Shown here piece by piece: positions 7,025 through 8,400 of a stretch of 8,400 bases of DNA. The DNA is taken from assembly GCA_025360875.1 (NCBI GenBank), contig JANYBI010000774.1, positions 1 to 8,400 on the forward strand, in the 5' to 3' direction. Below the pieces are notes generated by a model. It made no database searches. It had not been told where the DNA came from and saw nothing but the letters and a program-made list of their open reading frames with translations. A program made the position numbers and the translations under genes. Origin of the DNA: Lentisphaerota bacterium (lineage in GTDB: Bacteria; Verrucomicrobiota; Lentisphaeria; Victivallales; GWF2-50-93). How positions within the stretch are numbered: position 1 is the first letter of the stretch; each line of letters begins with the position of its first letter.

Positions 7025-7549
7025 TTAATTGCTTTTTTCTTTTTTATCTTTAAACGCGTTCAGGACATTCACGATCTCTGAAGCCTTGACGTTGAGAAGG
7101 GAGACGAGATTCCTTGAAGGAGCGATAAGTACTCCGAGCAACTGTGCCCTGAGGACGTCACGCGTGGGCAGGCTGGCAAGGGCCGATATGTCGCCTTTGC
7201 TCATGACTGAGCCTTCAAGATATCCGGCCTTCGGTGAAACTTGCTCATGGGCTTTAGAGTAAACCATGAGAGCTTTCGCAACCGGGCCTGCATCGCCTTT
7301 TCCAGAAACTAAGGCAGTGTCTCCGACAAGCTTCAGTTCCGAAAGGCCCTTTATGCCTTTCTGCTCCGCGGCTTTCCTGATCATGCGGTTCTTCAGGACA
7401 TGGCATTCTGCACTAAATTTGCCAAGCGCCCCTCGGAGTTCGGAGAAATCCGAAACCTTGAGACCCTTGTAAGTTATAAGGAACACGTAGTCCGATTTCT
7501 CGAGCGTGTTTCCGATTTCATTCAACAGCTGTACTTTTTCAACTCTCAT
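7025..7549 (-). CDS. rplJ: 50S ribosomal protein L10
   Basis: L10 anchors the L12 dimers to 23S rRNA at the base of the ribosomal stalk. The product is 174 residues (E. coli 165). The N-terminal rRNA-binding part shows the family pattern: a helix (about 1-18), VFLITYKGLKVSDFSELR, VLKNRMIRKA, and GDTALVSG. The C-terminal helix that holds L12 (NLVSLLNVKASEIVNVLNAF, ending in a Lys-rich KDKKEKSN tail) is of ordinary length, so two L12 dimers are more likely than three; that count is inference. The ATG overlaps the rplA stop codon (ATGA). Upstream there is only a modest ribosome binding match (GGTGG, 4 bases away; AAGG, 10 bases away), which points to translational coupling with rplA. Confidence 0.98.
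   Translation of the reverse strand: MRVEKVQLLNEIGNTLEKSDYVFLITYKGLKVSDFSELRGALGKFSAECHVLKNRMIRKAAEQKGIKGLSELKLVGDTALVSGKGDAGPVAKALMVYSKAHEQVSPKAGYLEGSVMSKGDISALASLPTRDVLRAQLLGVLIAPSRNLVSLLNVKASEIVNVLNAFKDKKEKSN
7546..7549 (-). other. ATGA stop/start overlap of rplA and rplJ
   Basis: The coding strand reads ATGA: the rplJ start shares bases with the TGA stop of rplA. Such overlaps usually mean that ribosomes ending the first gene restart on the second. It also means there is no intergenic space for the L10-binding leader that precedes rplJ in E. coli and Bacillus-type operons. Confidence 0.9.
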
Positions 7550-8253
7550 GATACCACCGCCTTGGAAAATTCGTTGACATCAACCCTGATTCCGGGACTC
7601 ATCGTTGAAGAGAGCGTGCAGCTTTCAATATAGACGCCTTTGGCCGCCGCCGGCTTGGCACGGACAATCGCCTGTATGATCGCCCTGCAGTTCTCCTCGA
7701 TGTCCTCTTTCTTGAAAGATATTTTTCCGGCTGGCACATGAATGCATGCGCCCTTGTCAATTCTGAATTCAACCCGGCCAGCCTTGGATTCCTTGACAGC
7801 CACGTCGACCTGTTCAGTGACCGTGCCGGTCTTGGGGTTGGGCATGAGGCCTTTCGGTCCGAGGACCTTACCAAGAGTTCTGACCTGGTTCATCGCGGAA
7901 GGTGTCGATATGAGGATATCGAAATCAAGCCACCCGCCTTTGATCTTTCCAATGAGGTCTTCAAATCCGACGAAATCAGCTCCGGCGGCCTTCGCCTTGT
8001 TCGCCGCCTCGCCGTCCGCAACGACTGCCACGCGCACCGCTTTACCTGTTCCTTTTGGAAGACCTACGGTTCCGCGGACGTTCTGGTCGGACTGCTTGGG
8101 GTCGATACCTAGCTTGAATGCAATGTCAACGGTCTCATCAAATTTGGGTTTGGGAAGAGATACAAGAAGCTCTACCGCCTTTTTGATGTTGAGCTTGGCG
8201 TTCGCACCAATCTTCTCGAACTTTACCTTGTATGATTTGCTTCTCTTACGCAT
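7546..8253 (-). CDS. rplA: 50S ribosomal protein L1
   Basis: L1 forms the mobile L1 stalk beside the ribosomal E site and helps release deacylated tRNA. In many bacteria it also represses its own rplK-rplA mRNA. The product is 235 residues, the usual bacterial length. Recognisable blocks are DIAFKLGIDPKQSDQNVRGT, GTGKAVRVAVV, the signature LGPKGLMPNPKTGTVT (about 131-146), AGRVEFRIDK and AKGVYIESCTLSSTM near the C-terminus. The start gives the common basic beginning MRKRSKSYK, and GAGG (8260-8263) inside the end of rplK lies 6 bases upstream. It overlaps rplK by 8 bases and rplJ by 4 bases, so the three are probably translationally coupled. Whether an L1-binding operator exists upstream of rplK cannot be seen, because that region is outside the window. 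Confidence 0.99.
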   Translation of the reverse strand: MRKRSKSYKVKFEKIGANAKLNIKKAVELLVSLPKPKFDETVDIAFKLGIDPKQSDQNVRGTVGLPKGTGKAVRVAVVADGEAANKAKAAGADFVGFEDLIGKIKGGWLDFDILISTPSAMNQVRTLGKVLGPKGLMPNPKTGTVTEQVDVAVKESKAGRVEFRIDKGACIHVPAGKISFKKEDIEENCRAIIQAIVRAKPAAAKGVYIESCTLSSTMSPGIRVDVNEFSKAVVS

Positions 8254-8400
8254 CTGTCACCTCGATACCCATGCTACGGGCAGTGCCTTCGATGATCCGG
8301 AGAGCTGCGGCTTCCGTACGGGCGTTGAGATCCTTCATCTTGAGATTTGCGATCTCCTTGATCTGCGCCTTAGTGATCTTTCCTGCAACTTCCCTGCCGG
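8246..8400 (-). CDS. rplK: 50S ribosomal protein L11, C-terminal 50 codons (5' part outside window)
   Basis: L11 binds the GTPase-associated region of 23S rRNA at the stalk base and is the target of thiostrepton; in many bacteria it is also needed for RelA-dependent stringent response. Only the C-terminal half of its RNA-binding domain is visible. It begins GREVAGKITKAQIKEIANLK, and ends with the family signature IIEGTARSMGIEV followed by TDA and a TAA stop at 8246-8248. The stop lies inside rplA, giving an 8-base overlap. The N-terminal domain and start are beyond the right edge. In the usual gene order nusG would be further upstream, but this cannot be seen. Confidence 0.97.
   Translation of the reverse strand, partial: GREVAGKITKAQIKEIANLKMKDLNARTEAAALRIIEGTARSMGIEVTDA

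Noticed and set aside
1..8400. A novel mobile, defence or biosynthetic system hidden in the window
   Set aside because: Nearly every base belongs to six conserved housekeeping genes in their standard order. I found no inserted gene, insertion sequence, attachment site, CRISPR repeat or anomalous composition.

Overview
The window is a bacterial core transcription/translation operon, read entirely from the minus strand. In transcription order (right to left) it holds rplK (C-terminal end only), rplA, rplJ, rplL, rpoB and rpoC (N-terminal 873 codons only). This is the classic L11-L1-L10-L12-beta-beta' order. Genes fill about 98% of the window. I see no mobile element, tRNA, rRNA, CRISPR array or accessory gene, and every plus-strand reading frame is a shadow of a minus-strand gene.

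Organism: all products are bacterial and of ordinary length, the genetic code is standard, and GC is roughly 50% with AT-rich intergenic spacers. From memory, the beta N-terminus (LNFGK, then VPPEKRKNQGLQEVFKEVFPI) and the beta' N-terminal region (YYEDWVVTDPGDTPL) resemble the PVC superphylum, most like Lentisphaerota, Kiritimatiellota or Verrucomicrobiota. This placement is an impression without any search and has low to moderate confidence.

Layout: rplK (8246-8400, open at the right edge) overlaps rplA (7546-8253) by 8 bases. rplA overlaps rplJ (7025-7549) by 4 bases (ATGA). A 23-base gap with a strong ribosome binding site leads to rplL (6597-7001). The only sizeable gap (6469-6596, 128 bases) separates rplL from rpoB (2641-6468). 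It carries a GC-rich hairpin with a T tract, the likely attenuator, and a second small perfect hairpin. rpoC (1-2620, open at the left edge) follows rpoB after 20 bases and starts with GTG behind a consensus AGGAGG.

How they work together: L11, L10 and L12 form the ribosomal stalk and GTPase-associated centre, and L1 forms the mobile L1 stalk. RpoB and RpoC together form the RNA polymerase active-site cleft. Cotranscription links ribosome and polymerase supply. The attenuator between rplL and rpoB is where the needed excess of ribosomal protein (especially multi-copy L12) over polymerase could be set.

The most notable observation is in RpoB. The residue equivalent to E. coli His526 in the rifampicin pocket is Asn464, a substitution tied to rifampicin insensitivity elsewhere. 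I found no previously undescribed system here; the region is a conserved housekeeping operon with a few regulatory and sequence details worth checking.
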